Source of the DNA: Rotaria sp. Silwood1
Lineage: Eukaryota; Rotifera; Eurotatoria; Philodinida; Philodinidae
Assembly: GCA_905250075.1 (NCBI GenBank)
Contig: CAJNOP010000080.1
Span: 124,001-188,000 of the forward strand
Length of the DNA stretch: 64,000 nt
Reading direction: 5' to 3'
Shown: in pieces, positions 36,901-48,900 of the stretch
How the letters are laid out: each line of letters opens with the position of its first letter
How positions within the stretch are numbered: position 1 is the stretch's first letter
Program-made: the position numbers and the translations under genes
The notes under the pieces: generated by a model
Databases searched by the model: none
Seen by the model: the letters and a program-made list of their open reading frames with translations, nothing else
Told to the model about the DNA's origin: nothing

Positions 36901-37997
36901 TTATTATTATTTTGAATAAATAACTTACCAATAGTAGTCGATTGAACCGTTCGTTTATTATTATTATTAATAGAATTAATTACAATTGTTTGTTGTTTAA
37001 TAATTGGATGAGATATTATATTTTGTTCAGGTTTTAATTGTATATTTAGATGACGTTCATGTCCATTATCAATAATAGGTTTAAATTGTTGATTATTATC
37101 AATATTTATATCATTAGAATGTGTTATTGTTGATAAATCATTTGTTCGTGTAAAATGATTAGTAACAGAATCATCTATTGAATTTTCATCATCAAAACCA
37201 TTTTGTATATTTATAATACTATTATCATGATTGGATTTTTGAGATTGAGATATATTATTATTATTATTATTATGATTATTATTATTTGATATTGGTGACA
37301 CAGGTTCAGTATGGGATTGACTTCGTATAAGAAATTTTTTTTTTGGTGATACAATACCCATATTTGATGTTGGAGGTGAATCATAACGAATATTATCACC
37401 GTTCATAGTTGATGAAGTTGTTTCACGTTCTTGATTAGCATTAACTAATGCTTTTACTTGAAATTGTAATGGATTTACATTTGTAAGTGCTTCTAATTCT
37501 TTAACAACCTAAATATAAAAATAACAAAATGAATCATTTGAAAACACCAACGTAAATGATTAATCATAAAATCATTCTCTTTGCATATATAAATATCTTA
37601 CATCGGCTGTTGAAGGTATTTCAATTGTTGTTCCATCATCATTAGTTATGATAGAAGAAGGTTTATCCAAAATAAAAACATTATTATTTGATGAAATTTT
37701 TTGAAATGGTGATGGTGTTGGTTTACGTGGTTCACTAAAACTTTGTTTAAGTTTATCTTCAATTTCTGATACTTTTATATCCGCTGATGATATAGGTAAT
37801 TGTGTTTCTGTACTTGTTGTTATTATTAATGATGGATTAGACGTTGATGATATATTATTTGAGGTCGACATATTTGCACTTATTGTATTGAATACTGCTT
37901 TGATTGGTGGTGCATGTAAAACAATATTTGGAGTCATTAATGATGGAGTTTCTAATGAACCTTGTGTAAATTCAAATTCTACTTCGTCTCCTTGCAT
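33983..37997 (-). CDS. bZIP transcription factor (ATF/CREB type)
   Basis: Three exons join in frame: 37997-37602, 37508-36929 and 34575-33983 (522 residues). Near residue 400 is a basic region, RDSNREAARRCRERRRQYIE, with the NxxAAxxCR DNA-contact signature. A leucine zipper follows, with heptads in LEGNLEQHKAQIKQL, SDKLARVERENTQLRAIL. The rest is low-complexity and rich in Ser, Thr and Asn, with several SP/TP sites (for example SPKKK, ETPSLMTP) suited to proline-directed kinases. It should bind DNA as a dimer. The Cys in the basic region and the RxRR stretch recall ATF2/ATF7, but the N-terminal zinc finger of ATF2 is not seen, so I do not assign an orthologue. Intron 2 is 2,353 bp and carries a large inverted repeat. 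Divergent from POGLUT1, 555 bp apart. Confidence 0.85.
35975..36630. repeat. Large inverted repeat (~650 bp) in bZIP intron
   Basis: The left arm (about 35975-36240) is matched by the reverse complement of the right arm (about 36330-36630). Landmarks: AAATTTCTTTTTACTTTCGG and AAAGCTCGAGTAC against CCGAAGGTAAAAAGAAATTT and GTAGTCGAGCTT; ATGTTTGAAATGAATAA against TTATTCATTTCAAACAT; AAACTTCAGTACTGCGA against TCGTAGTACTGAAGTTT; GAGCTCTACAAAACTG against AGTTTTGTAGAACTC. The match weakens toward the centre near 36290. Identity is about 80-85% in the outer parts, with one insertion of some 45 bp in the right arm. A TA microsatellite sits in the right arm. Confidence 0.75.
36564..36584. repeat. TA microsatellite
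   Basis: An uninterrupted TA dinucleotide run of about ten units within the right arm of the inverted repeat. The left arm at the same place has ATATCTATGCATATG, so the run expanded after the arms formed. Confidence 0.8.
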
Positions 37998-38552
37998 TGA
38001 TAAATGGGTTTTCTTTTTTAAAGGAATTTATAAAAATGTAACTAAAATAAATATAATAGTTTTCTTTTAATTCGATAATAAATGTAAATATAAATAAAAT
38101 AAAATAAAACCTTGAGAAAAAAAAAAACATAAAAGTAAACTAACGAAGAATATATTTGTGTGCATAAATGAGATATGGTCATGAATACACAATATGAGTC
38201 TCATAGTGACTTTGAGTCTTTTTTTTTTTTTTTATCTCAGAATTTCACAAATAAATAAATAAATAACTATATTGATGCACGAAAACAACACTAACACAGA
38301 ATGAAAAAAAAAATCATGATAAACGCAAATTATCTTCAAATGAAAATAATTTAGATTTTTTAAAATCGTAAGAAATTATTAACAATTATATTTAAAATAA
38401 TTTAGATTTGAAATGAATTTTTTAAATTTGTTTTAAAAAAAAAATAATATTTGTTTTTCAATAGATGTCGCTATTCAAAATTGCTTATATATATTGTGTG
38501 AAATATATGCATATCTAAAACGAATAAGTAATTCAAATATTTATGATTCAGA
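37998..38552. promoter_or_regulatory. Divergent promoter region, bZIP / POGLUT1
   Basis: A 555-bp spacer between divergent start codons with T and A tracts and an ATAAATAAATAAATAA run near 38252. No specific element is claimed. Confidence 0.45.
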
Positions 38553-39812
38553 ATGACTCTTATAAACGTACATATTGTTCTTATCATTTATCTATTATTA
38601 GTTCCTAAAATAGATTCTTCAATTGAATATGAATCAAGTGATATTAATCATGAAAAAGAAAAATATTTTCATAAAGAAAATGATCTATATATCGAGTCAT
38701 CTAAATGGGATAAATATATCAAGTTAATAGAGAAAGCTGAAAAAAATCATATAAATCAAACAAATGATAATAATCAAACTATATTTCATAATCGAATTAA
38801 TTTAGATTTTTCCTATTGGAAAAATCAATCAATAGATGAAATTCAAAAACAATTAAATAATATTGAAACAATTGCTAAAACTCATCGTCTTACACTTTAT
38901 CAAATAATTAATCATCGTTTATATCGTCAAACAGATGATCAATTAATATTTCCAGCACGTAATTATGGTATAGAACATTTTCTATTAAATATTATTGATT
39001 TTTTACCTAATATGGAATTTTTAATTAATACATATGATTGGCCACAAAGTCAAACTAATATTCCAATATTATCATTTAGTAAATCTTTACATTCTCATGA
39101 TACAGATATACTTTATCCAGCATGGTCATTTTGGGATGGTGGACCAGCATTAGGTAGTATTTATCCAACTGGTATTGGTCGTTGGGATATAATGCGACAA
39201 ACATTAAATAAAGCACGACAAAATATTCCTTGGTCAAAAAAAGAATCTCGTGGATTTTTTCGTGGTTCAAGAACATCATCAGAACGTGATCCATTAATAT
39301 TATTATCTCGTAATCATCCAGAATTACTTGATGCACAATATACAAAAAATCAAGCATGGAAATCTGATCAAGATACATTAGGTTATAGACCAGCAAATGA
39401 ATTAAAACATGAAGAATTTTGTCAATATAAATATTTATTTAATTTTCGTGGTGTTGCAGCATCATTTCGTTTACGTCATTTATTTTTATGTGGTTCACTT
39501 GTTATACATGTTGGTTCAGATTGGATTGAATTTTTTTATGATTATCTTGAACCTTGGTATCATTATATTCCAATAACAATTGATTTATATGATGTTGAAA
39601 ATTTATTATTATTTATACAAAATAATGATTATTTAGTTAGAAAAATTGCACGACAAGGACGTGATTTTATTTGGAATAATTTAACTATGGAAAATATTGA
39701 ACATTATTGGAAAGAACTTTTATTAGAATATTATAAATTATTTGAAAATAATCAACGACAAATTGTAAAAAAATCAAAATTTATTCAAGTACATCGACGA
39801 GCTAAACCTTAA
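38553..39812 (+). CDS. POGLUT1: Protein O-glucosyltransferase 1 (Rumi-like, CAP10 domain), intronless
   Basis: A single exon of 419 residues. A hydrophobic signal peptide (VHIVLIIYLLLVPKI) is followed by a CAP10/glycosyltransferase domain with many family motifs: QIINHRLYR, GIEHFLLNIIDFLPNME, YPAWSFWDGGPALG, IYPTGIGRWD, FFRGSRTSSERDPLILLSR, DAQYTKNQAWKS, KYLFNFRGVAASFR and HLFLCGSLVIHVGSDW. The Asp of INTYDWPQ corresponds to the catalytic-base region. The enzyme adds glucose (and in some species xylose) to Ser in EGF repeats of Notch and similar proteins in the endoplasmic reticulum. Two oddities: the gene has no introns although its neighbours have many, and the C terminus is RRAKP instead of the usual KDEL/KTEL-type retrieval signal. 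Its stop is only 173 bp from the convergent NOC4 stop. Confidence 0.95.
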   Translation: MTLINVHIVLIIYLLLVPKIDSSIEYESSDINHEKEKYFHKENDLYIESSKWDKYIKLIEKAEKNHINQTNDNNQTIFHNRINLDFSYWKNQSIDEIQKQLNNIETIAKTHRLTLYQIINHRLYRQTDDQLIFPARNYGIEHFLLNIIDFLPNMEFLINTYDWPQSQTNIPILSFSKSLHSHDTDILYPAWSFWDGGPALGSIYPTGIGRWDIMRQTLNKARQNIPWSKKESRGFFRGSRTSSERDPLILLSRNHPELLDAQYTKNQAWKSDQDTLGYRPANELKHEEFCQYKYLFNFRGVAASFRLRHLFLCGSLVIHVGSDWIEFFYDYLEPWYHYIPITIDLYDVENLLLFIQNNDYLVRKIARQGRDFIWNNLTMENIEHYWKELLLEYYKLFENNQRQIVKKSKFIQVHRRAKP

Positions 39813-39985
39813 ATTTGCTTTGCTTCTGGTTTTTTTTTTTTTGTTTCTAACTGTCAGATCTTAACTAATCTTCTATCTTGATATGCGCTTCTTGCTAATG
39901 TTTTTTTTCTGTGCAATGAAAAAAGGTGCTTTGAAGAATGTTTTAATTTTATTCTTTTCAAATATAATAAAACAACATATTATTA

Positions 39986-42659
39986 TCAACTAAACAAATT
40001 AACAGCCAAATTGAAATTGATTGGACATTTGGAAGTTTTTGTTTTATCTTTTTTCTTGTCAGATCGAATTGACCGATTTAAATCATGTTCAAACATCTAG
40101 AAAAAAGATACATAAATAATAACTCTTGATTAACGTAAAATTTATTCAAATTTTTAATTTCTTAAAGAAAGTTTACAGAAACCAATATTATACAAGAAGA
40201 AATGAGGGATGCATAGGCGTTTGATGTTTTTTTTTCTATTAGTTTAAATTAACGGATTAATTAATATGGAATAATTTTGAAAAATAGAAAAACTCTCTCT
40301 CTCTTGATATCCATGAAAATTTTTGACAAACAAATTCATATTGAAACTAATTGAATACGTCATGTCTAGAATTTAACTAGAACAGAAGAAAAATTGTTTA
40401 ATATTATCATTCAAATATGTACAAATTTCTTTTTAAATCTACTTGCTTAAATTTTCGTATTGCATAAACACGAAATTTCTGATTATCATTATAGTTTGAT
40501 GTAAAATTCAATTTTTCCTATATGAACGTTAGAAATGAAGTTCGTCAAAAAAAAAATTAATTTTATTTCCATTGATATACAACTATTCTGAAGTCATATC
40601 TACTCAATATTCTCATACTTGAACGCTGTTTTTTTTTGGAGAAGTGGAAATCTCTTTGATTGTATGTATACAAACCTCATCATAATCAATTTCAAGTAAT
40701 TGATGCATATCTCGTTCATTATTTTTTTTTCGAAGAGACATTAATGCAAGAGCACATGTTACTACATCGGGATGATGATGATGAGTGAGAGACTAAAAAA
40801 AAAATGATATATATATATACTTTTCTATAATAAAATTTATAAAAATCTTTTTACTTCTATTTCCCATAATGAACTCTCAATAGCATTCGTTTTGTTTGGA
40901 TCAAATTCTTTAGATAAATAAATATCTTTATTTGAATCTGTTGATTGAGATTGTTGTCTATTGATCATAATTCGAATTGTTGGATGTCTTACAATTAAAT
41001 TATATATAAATGTTATAATTAAACATTGATCATGTTGTGGTATTAATAGAGCTAATCGAGCAAGACGTTTAGCAAAACTAGCAACTAAATTTGCTGGTAA
41101 ATGTCTAAATAAAATATTTTTTTTAAATATATTTATTTTTTAAAATAATAAAAAATAAAAAATAAACATACGATGATTGTAAAAATATATCAAGTAAATA
41201 AAAAAATCTTGCTTTATATTTAGCATTAAATAAATCAATGGTTAATAATGAATAAAGTTTACCAAAAAAGAATGGATATTCAAGATTATATTGTGTCATT
41301 AATACATATAAACCATGTAATGAAAGAATTTTTGATGCATTATTTTGTGTTTCATATGAACTAGTTAAAAAATCAGCTAGAAGAAGTGGATTAGCCATAC
41401 GTGGAATTATTTTTGTTGGTATTTGTAATAGAATTCGACGATATAATGTCGCATCGAGCTAAAACAAAAAAAAAAACAATATTGTTTATATTCATTGCAT
41501 AATTTATTTATAAATAAAGCAATAAAAAAAAAGAAAAACTTCTCAGAAGACATCAATGAAAGTATATTAAAAATGAATATCTTAGTTTTTTTTAAAATTT
41601 CTCAGTAATTGTTTATTGGAGAGAATTTTACAATATATTGGTTTTGTTGAAAAAGCACGATGTACACAATTTACATATTGGGGATATGTTGCGTGGAATC
41701 AAAATTCTGAAGATTGTTCAAACCAGATTGGAACACTTTGAAAAGATGCTACTGAAAACAAAAAGAACTTGGTACTATACATGACTCGTTGCGAAATATA
41801 TACCGTCGAATATGTTGACTAGTGAATCAAATACTAAACCATTGAATAGACTGTGTGACGATCATTAGGAGAAAAAAAACGGAGAATAATGCATATCATG
41901 CATTAATTTTTTGTAAATCTGCTTATATGAGAAGTCAAAATAAAATATGAAATGACAAAAATTCATTTATTCGCTGTGACTGAAGCGATGCTTTCAACAA
42001 GTGTGTATATAAAATTTCATATCCTTATCTTTTCTTCTATTATATTAGTCAGATGAAAAAAATCAAACTTTTCAAATCATTTTACTGTGTCTTCTTTCAT
42101 TCTAAAGTCATTGAACTGATCAAACTACATCGCAGAAGAAATAATGTGTCCAATGGTTCTAACTATACCATTAGCATATAAAGAACGTCAATTTAGGATG
42201 TGCATGATTAATAACTCTTCTGGAATTACTAGTGGATTTAACAGACTGAATTTCGAAATAAGTAACTAGAGTAGTATCAATTCATAACTAGACTTCTTCT
42301 AAGAAGTTAAAACTATATAAATATATTGAATCCTTTGTTTTGCTATTTTTTTTCCAAATCTTGTTTTTTTTTGTATACAAGCAAAAGATTATAATCTATT
42401 TAACATTCTATATCGTAATGAGAAATAAATTTCGAACGTATTTGTATTGCATAGTAATCAATATTTAGAAAAAACAAAAAAATTAACATATCTAATATGT
42501 AAAAAACTAATAATTCACGAATATTACCTTATCCAATGATAGAAATGCCAACAAACGTCTATCATATTTTTGTTTATCATCCATACTATCATTTGTAATA
42601 TTTTTCTTCTTTTTCATTGGAAATAAATATTGTATTAATTTTTCTTCTTTCGTTTTCAT
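39986..42659 (-). CDS. NOC4L: Nucleolar complex protein 4 (NOC4/CBF domain), N-terminally short
   Basis: Five exons agree in phase: 42659-42528, 41458-41172, 41104-40855, 40792-40676 and 40096-39986 (298 residues). The CBF/NOC core is clear: MANPLLLADFLTSSYE, ILSLHGLYVLMTQYNLEYP, FGKLYSLLTIDLFNAKYKAR, HLPANLVASFAKRLARLAL and ESSLWEIE. NOC4 partners NOP14 in nucleolar maturation and export of the small ribosomal subunit. Human NOC4L has 516 residues, so roughly 200 N-terminal residues are missing. The first exon begins with an ATG directly after TTAG, which could equally be a splice acceptor. Only 323 bp lie upstream before the next gene ends, and no further exon is seen there. Either the start is genuinely shortened, or the upstream part is lost or displaced. 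Confidence 0.85.
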
Positions 42660-42982
42660 CTAATAATAATCAAAGTGAAAAAACACTAACAAACAAACCA
42701 ATTGATTTTTTCTTTTTATTTGTTGATCTTCTTAGGAAAAAGAACATTGGACAAATGAGAACCTACACATGTATCCCTGAGAAGATCTCTTTTTTTGCTT
42801 GTTGAAATTTTTCCAATAATATATATATATATATATGTATATAAAGATGAACAACATGTTCTCTAGCGTGCACAATAAAAAATAAGTTTTCTCTTGTTTG
42901 TTTCGACTAGAAAAAAAAAACGGTCAAACATGACTAACTGTACATAGACGATAGAGACAAAAAAAAAAGAAGAAAACAATTA
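42660..42982. other. Short spacer between NOC4-like and EP400 genes
   Basis: 323 bp with an AT microsatellite at about 42819-42836. It should contain the NOC4 promoter and the EP400 3' UTR. No exon that could supply the missing NOC4 N terminus is visible. Confidence 0.5.
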
Positions 42983-45900
42983 TCAAGTTGTAGAAGAAGA
43001 AGAAGAAGATGGTGGTGGTGGTGGAGGAGTAGATGATGATGATATTTGTTCATTATTCATTTGTCCTGATGATATTTGTGTTGTTGATGTTGAAGAATTA
43101 AGTGTAGCTGCAGGACGTAATTGATATTGTTGAAGAAAACGATTAACAGTTATTGAATTAGTTGCATTTGATATAGTTGTTGGTGATTGTGCTCGTTGAT
43201 TCATATTTGATGATATTAAATTTAAATGTTGTAATAAATTTTGTCGTACTAAATTTGTTGTTATTTGTTCATCTCCACCTGTTGTTGTTGTTGTTGATGT
43301 TGTTGATGTTGATGATGGTAATTGAAAAACAATATTAGCTTGAGATGTTTTTGTTGTAAAACCAAGTGTTGTTGGATCAATAAGTGATGATGATTTTATT
43401 TTTGATGTTGAACCAACTGATGATGTTGATGATGTTGATGAACTAGATATTGTACGTGCTGGTACAAGTACAGCACGTGGTGTTTGTGTTGTATCATTTG
43501 GATCTGTATTTGTTACATTAAATGATTTAATACGATGTACTTGAGCAGCTAAATCAGGTGATATATCTTGATCAATATTAATTGTTGAACGTGAAAATGA
43601 TGATGCTGATGAATTTGAACGATTATATGTTATATTAGTTGATTGTATAGGTGTTTGTTGAGTATTTGTTGTTGTTGTATCAGCAATACCTGTTGTTGGA
43701 TTAGTTCCAGGTGTAAATGTAAGAATACGAACATTACGAACTTGACCAGGAAGTGATGCTGTACGAGAAGCAATTATTTGTTGAATCTATTTATAAAGAG
43801 AAAAAAAAAATGAATTTATTTTTATTATAGATATAAATTGGATAAATTTTTTCGCTATGCTTATTTCTTATATATTATATATCGGTAAAGTCATTCGTTC
43901 GACACTAGTGTTCTGCAACTAAATTGGGTATTCGATACCCGACAAGACAATATATGAGATCTCAACATTTCAAAATATTTTTATTTTTTCAAACTACCAT
44001 ATATATATATATGTAAACGAATAGGAATAACAACCGATTCGATAATGATCGATTCATTTGGTGTACTTGAGAACAAATTATAGAAGTAGAAGGCAAGATT
44101 GTTTTACTGAAAGAATTCGTTTCTAATGAAAATTCATCTATAGATAATGATGAACTATATGATGATTTGAAAAAATGAAGAGAGAAATAAATTATCAGAA
44201 ACGTGAACATATATTATCGTGATAAAAAAACAGCATTCATGTATATATCCACAAGTATAACGTTTAACATCAAAACCGCGTTTCATTTCAGTGTCATCTT
44301 TGATTCGGATTTTTAAACTTCAAAAATATCAAGTGAATTCTGAATCACTTGCCTTTTCTATTCCTGTTTTGTGGAGGAAACTCAAGTTCGACAGCTGTCG
44401 GATGCAAAAAATTGTCTCCGTGCATGATACTATTAGCAATATATCTTCGCAAAATGAATTATCAGTAAAAACTTAATGTTAGTAAGAGAATCAACTTTTA
44501 TTTGTTTTCAAAAAACTTCCGCATAGATTTTTAAACAAAAAATCAATTTACTTTTCGTTAACGACGTGATGGAATACGAAAAAAAATGCTGTTACAACCG
44601 AATGAAAAAATTCAAAAAAAACAATTTTAAACGATACAAATTTTTCTTTAGAATCTCTAGATGATGATAAGAAAGAAGTTTGCTTCAAAAGTTTATCAGA
44701 TTCCTAAAAAATCAATTTCTATGAGAAAATTTTCTTGAGTTCGATCTTATTGAAAATTATATCATTGATGCAGTTTGTACAGTAGAGTTAATTCTAAATT
44801 TTTCTCATATGATTAGAGATATATTTCTTAATTACTTTTTATCAAATAAAAGGTAGATATGTTTTGTTTGACTTAAAATGACTCATAGACAAAAATATTT
44901 TATATACTTACACTACTTGGTGAACGTTGAGCAGTTTCAGTTAATCTTTGTGTATTAGATGTTTGTTGTGTTTGAAGTGTATTATTACCCGAATTTGTAA
45001 ATAATTGTCGAATTTGTTGTGATGCTTGTTGTACTGGAGATGAAGATGGTGTTGGATTTGATAAAAATGCAGTTGTAGTTCGTAATTGTTGATTAAGATT
45101 ATTTGTTGTCGTAGTTGTTGGTGTATTTGTCGTTAATTTATCTAAATAGAATAAAAAATAGTAAGAAAAAAAAAATATATTTAAACTGATTCAAGAAATT
45201 TTGACTTACTTGAAGGTATTGTTACATTCAACGAAGGAATATTTAATGGTGATGTTGGAGAAGAAGATGATATTGTTGGAGCTATAGATGTTGATGAATG
45301 TTGTACTGGACGAACAACAGCAACCGGAAGAGTTGATGGAGGCTACACAAAAAAAGTAAAAATAGAATATATGTATAGAATTTTATTATTTATTTTATTT
45401 ACAGTTGATGATGCAACAGATTTAGCTTGTGATTGAATAAGATAATCAACTTGTGTTTGTGTTACTGATGATGTACGTGGAGTTGTTGATGATGGTCGTG
45501 TTTGTGCTGGTTGTGGTTGTTGAGATTTTGGAGATAGTGGAAGTTGTGAACGAACTTCAAGAGTAGTTAATGGTGTTGCCTATAAAGTAAAGCATATTTA
45601 TTTTATGATAATCTAATAAATTATTTTTGAAAAAACAAGGTTTTTTTTTTGTTGTAATTTTACTATGATGTAAGATTAATATTTGCTATAATATTCTTTC
45701 AGTAAAATTTGAAAATCTCAAAATGAGTTTTTTTGTATAAATTGAATTTAAATAAAAGAATACATACTTGACTTTGACTTCGTTGATAATTTGGTGCTCG
45801 AACTTGAATATTAGTTGATGTTGGTGATGGATTTGCTGTCGATGTTGTTGTTGTTGTCTGTTGTTGATGAGAAAGAGCTCGAACGTGACGATATTCATTA

Positions 45901-48900
45901 GAAGAAATTTGAACTATAAAAAAAAGAAATAAAAGTTACAATTAGCAAAAAAATTTATTGGTTCATTGTTTTTGTGGAGTTAAACTTTGAAACACGATGT
46001 AGTTGCTGTTGCTGATCATAGAAAGACTGATTTATTTTCTATCAATTTTAACACATCTTTCTCTTTAGTACTTTTTTATTTAATCTCTTAGACATGCAAT
46101 CAGAAAGTAGTTCTTTTATGAATGAAACATTATTGATATACGATTAGAGGTGTAAACCAATTGACTGAGTCGCTGCCGCAACACAACAGACGTTTGATTT
46201 TTAAAAATTTCCGACTGTCTGAAATTAGTTTTTGAACATGTTACTGGTTAGCTTTCTCGATCATCGTTTTGTCATTGTATCATTTCAAAATTTCTCGAAA
46301 AATTTCAGTCATCTCCATCAGTGAACACGAAAAAGAAGTTCAACATTTCCAGCCGTCGATCAATACATGCGGTTGACAAATTTAATCTTATATCAAGAAC
46401 GTCTGTCACAGTCTGTGATGACTCATTGCAAAGATATCTTATGAAAAGGGGGTGGACAAATATCTATACATATACTTCAACAATTCTTGTAGATCATGTT
46501 TCATAAAAACTAGAAAATATTTATTTAACCTGTTCCAACTTGTTTTTGTTGTAGAGAATTTGTTTCATTTGTTATATTATTATTCGATGGTAAAACTTGT
46601 ACTTGTCTTTGTCCAGATAAGATAGTAGCTGTTGGAATAGATGGTTGATTTGATGAAGGCATTGGATTAATTGATGTTGGTGTTGAACATGATAACTATA
46701 AGATTAAATAATAAAAATATTTTTTCTTCGTTTGTTGTTTTTTTTTATTAATACTTACATTAGTTCGAGATGGTAAAATATTACTTTGAGAACGAGGTGG
46801 ATTCATATTTGAAGGATTATTACTTGCAACAATAATATTATTCGAAATAGATCGTTGAATTGTAGGAGAACTTGATGGTGAAGGTGATTGAATAAGTGAT
46901 AGAGAAGGTGAAGGAGATGAATTAATTGGTGTTGGTGTAGTACTTAATGCCGATGTTCGAACCTAAATAAATGTAATAAAGTAAAATAAAATAAAATAAA
47001 ATAAATAAAATTTACTCGAGTATTAATTGTTGATGTTAATGTTGCATTAGGAGGAGGTGTTTGTTGTTTAATAGTATCAATATTATTTTGTGCCATTGAA
47101 ATTTGTTGTTGTTGTTGTTGTTGATGAACATTTCCAGTAGTAGTTTGTGTGGATTGTTGTTGTTGTTGTTGTTGCTGCTGTTGCTGTTGTTGTTGTTGTT
47201 TTAATTCTTTTTCTCGTTCTGATCGTTGATATGATACATCACTTGGTGTTAATGGTACATCAAAATTAATATCTATAGAGAAAGAAAAAAAAAACCAAAT
47301 GAATAAATGAAGATTCTAATGCGTTTTCTTTTTTAATGTAAACATACTATTTTCTTGTAAAAGTGAACCTTGTTTTAAACCTCGTGTTTGATGATGTGCA
47401 GCTTGAACTATTTGTATTTGTTTAAATTTATTTAAATATAACATTGATGATAATTGTTGTTCAAATTGTGAAATAATATCAAATTTTTGATGATAAATTT
47501 GTAATAATTTTTGACAATTATCATGAACAAATAATTGATTTGTACGTAACATTTGCCAATTATCATCTGACATCTTAAAATGAATATATATAAAAGAAAA
47601 GAAAATTATTTAGAAATTTTCGATAATCTTTTTATAATTATCTTACTTTTACAGTTCCTTTAATAACATGTTTCTTTTTTTTAATTAAATCATAAACAAC
47701 ACGACCTTCTTCACGTGGTCCAATAACTTGTTCAAAACGATGCTTACATTGTTTTGGTGTACGTAATACACGTGAATAACGATTAACAATATCCGATATA
47801 AAATCCCAATTTTGTGTTAATGCATTTGTTGTATTATTAACAATTGATGATGATGTTGGTGTTATAGTTGTTGATGTTGTTGATGATGGTAATAATGGTG
47901 ATGATGATAATGATGTATTGGATAAAATTGATTGAGATTTATTTGCATTTGATGTACTTGAAAATGACATTGATGTTAATGGTAATTGTTGAATATTTTG
48001 TATTGCATCTAAGACTTTATAATCTTCGGATATAAGCCAATCACTATTATCAATTTCAAGTAAACCTTGAAAATTATCTTTTGAAAGCATATCTTCAAGT
48101 TTAATTGGACGTGATAATGTTGATGTTGATGCTGGAACAATAACATTTGTATTTGAAGAATTTGGAAGTGGAGTAGTTGTTGTACCATTATTAACATATA
48201 ATTGACGAGCTTTAATATTAGCTTGTGGTGTTATAGATGTTGAAATATTTGATGAAAATATTTTATTAGTATTATTATTTGATATTTGTTTTGATTTATT
48301 TAAAGTATTTGTTGATAATGATGATGATTGAGTATTAAGTAATAAATTTGATCGATCAAATAATGAACGTGGTACAAGAATATTTGTATCAGATTTTGAC
48401 ATATTTGTTGTATCAACAAGTGCTAAAATTAAAAATAAATTTATTATTCTATGAAAATCTAAAAATTTCTTTAAACAATTGTCCATTTTTACATTTTGCT
48501 ATTGATGTTGGCTTTTATCTATCGGTAATAATCTCTATTTTTTTTTCTTTACTAGAATCTTATTCTTTCTTAAAATATTGAGCAAAGATTTTAAGTACAT
48601 ATATTAATACATGATGGTTAATGGAAAATTCAATTAGAAGATTTTCATCTAAAATTTTGTTCAGAAACAGATTTCATGGCTAATAAAATATCCTAACCAA
48701 TGGATAAATTACTTTCGAGTTGAGACTATGTACAGCATATAGATCCAAAAGAGTTCATATCCTTAGCTTATCGTTGTCGAGATACTGCAAATTTATGATA
48801 GTTTTTAAAATGAATGCCATGATCTCTCTCAGAAACATTAGAAAAAAACTGATCGGCAAATTTGAACTAAAACTTCGCACATAGATAATCCTTAACGAGA

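Noticed and set aside
39076-39396. Minus-strand open frame of 106 residues
   Set aside because: Antisense shadow of the POGLUT1 coding exon.
41640-41740. Plus-strand frame FVEKARCTQFTYWGYVAW in a NOC4 intron, reminiscent of a PAN/apple module
   Set aside because: Too short, lacks the other conserved cysteines, and has no flanking splice sites; chance similarity is likely.
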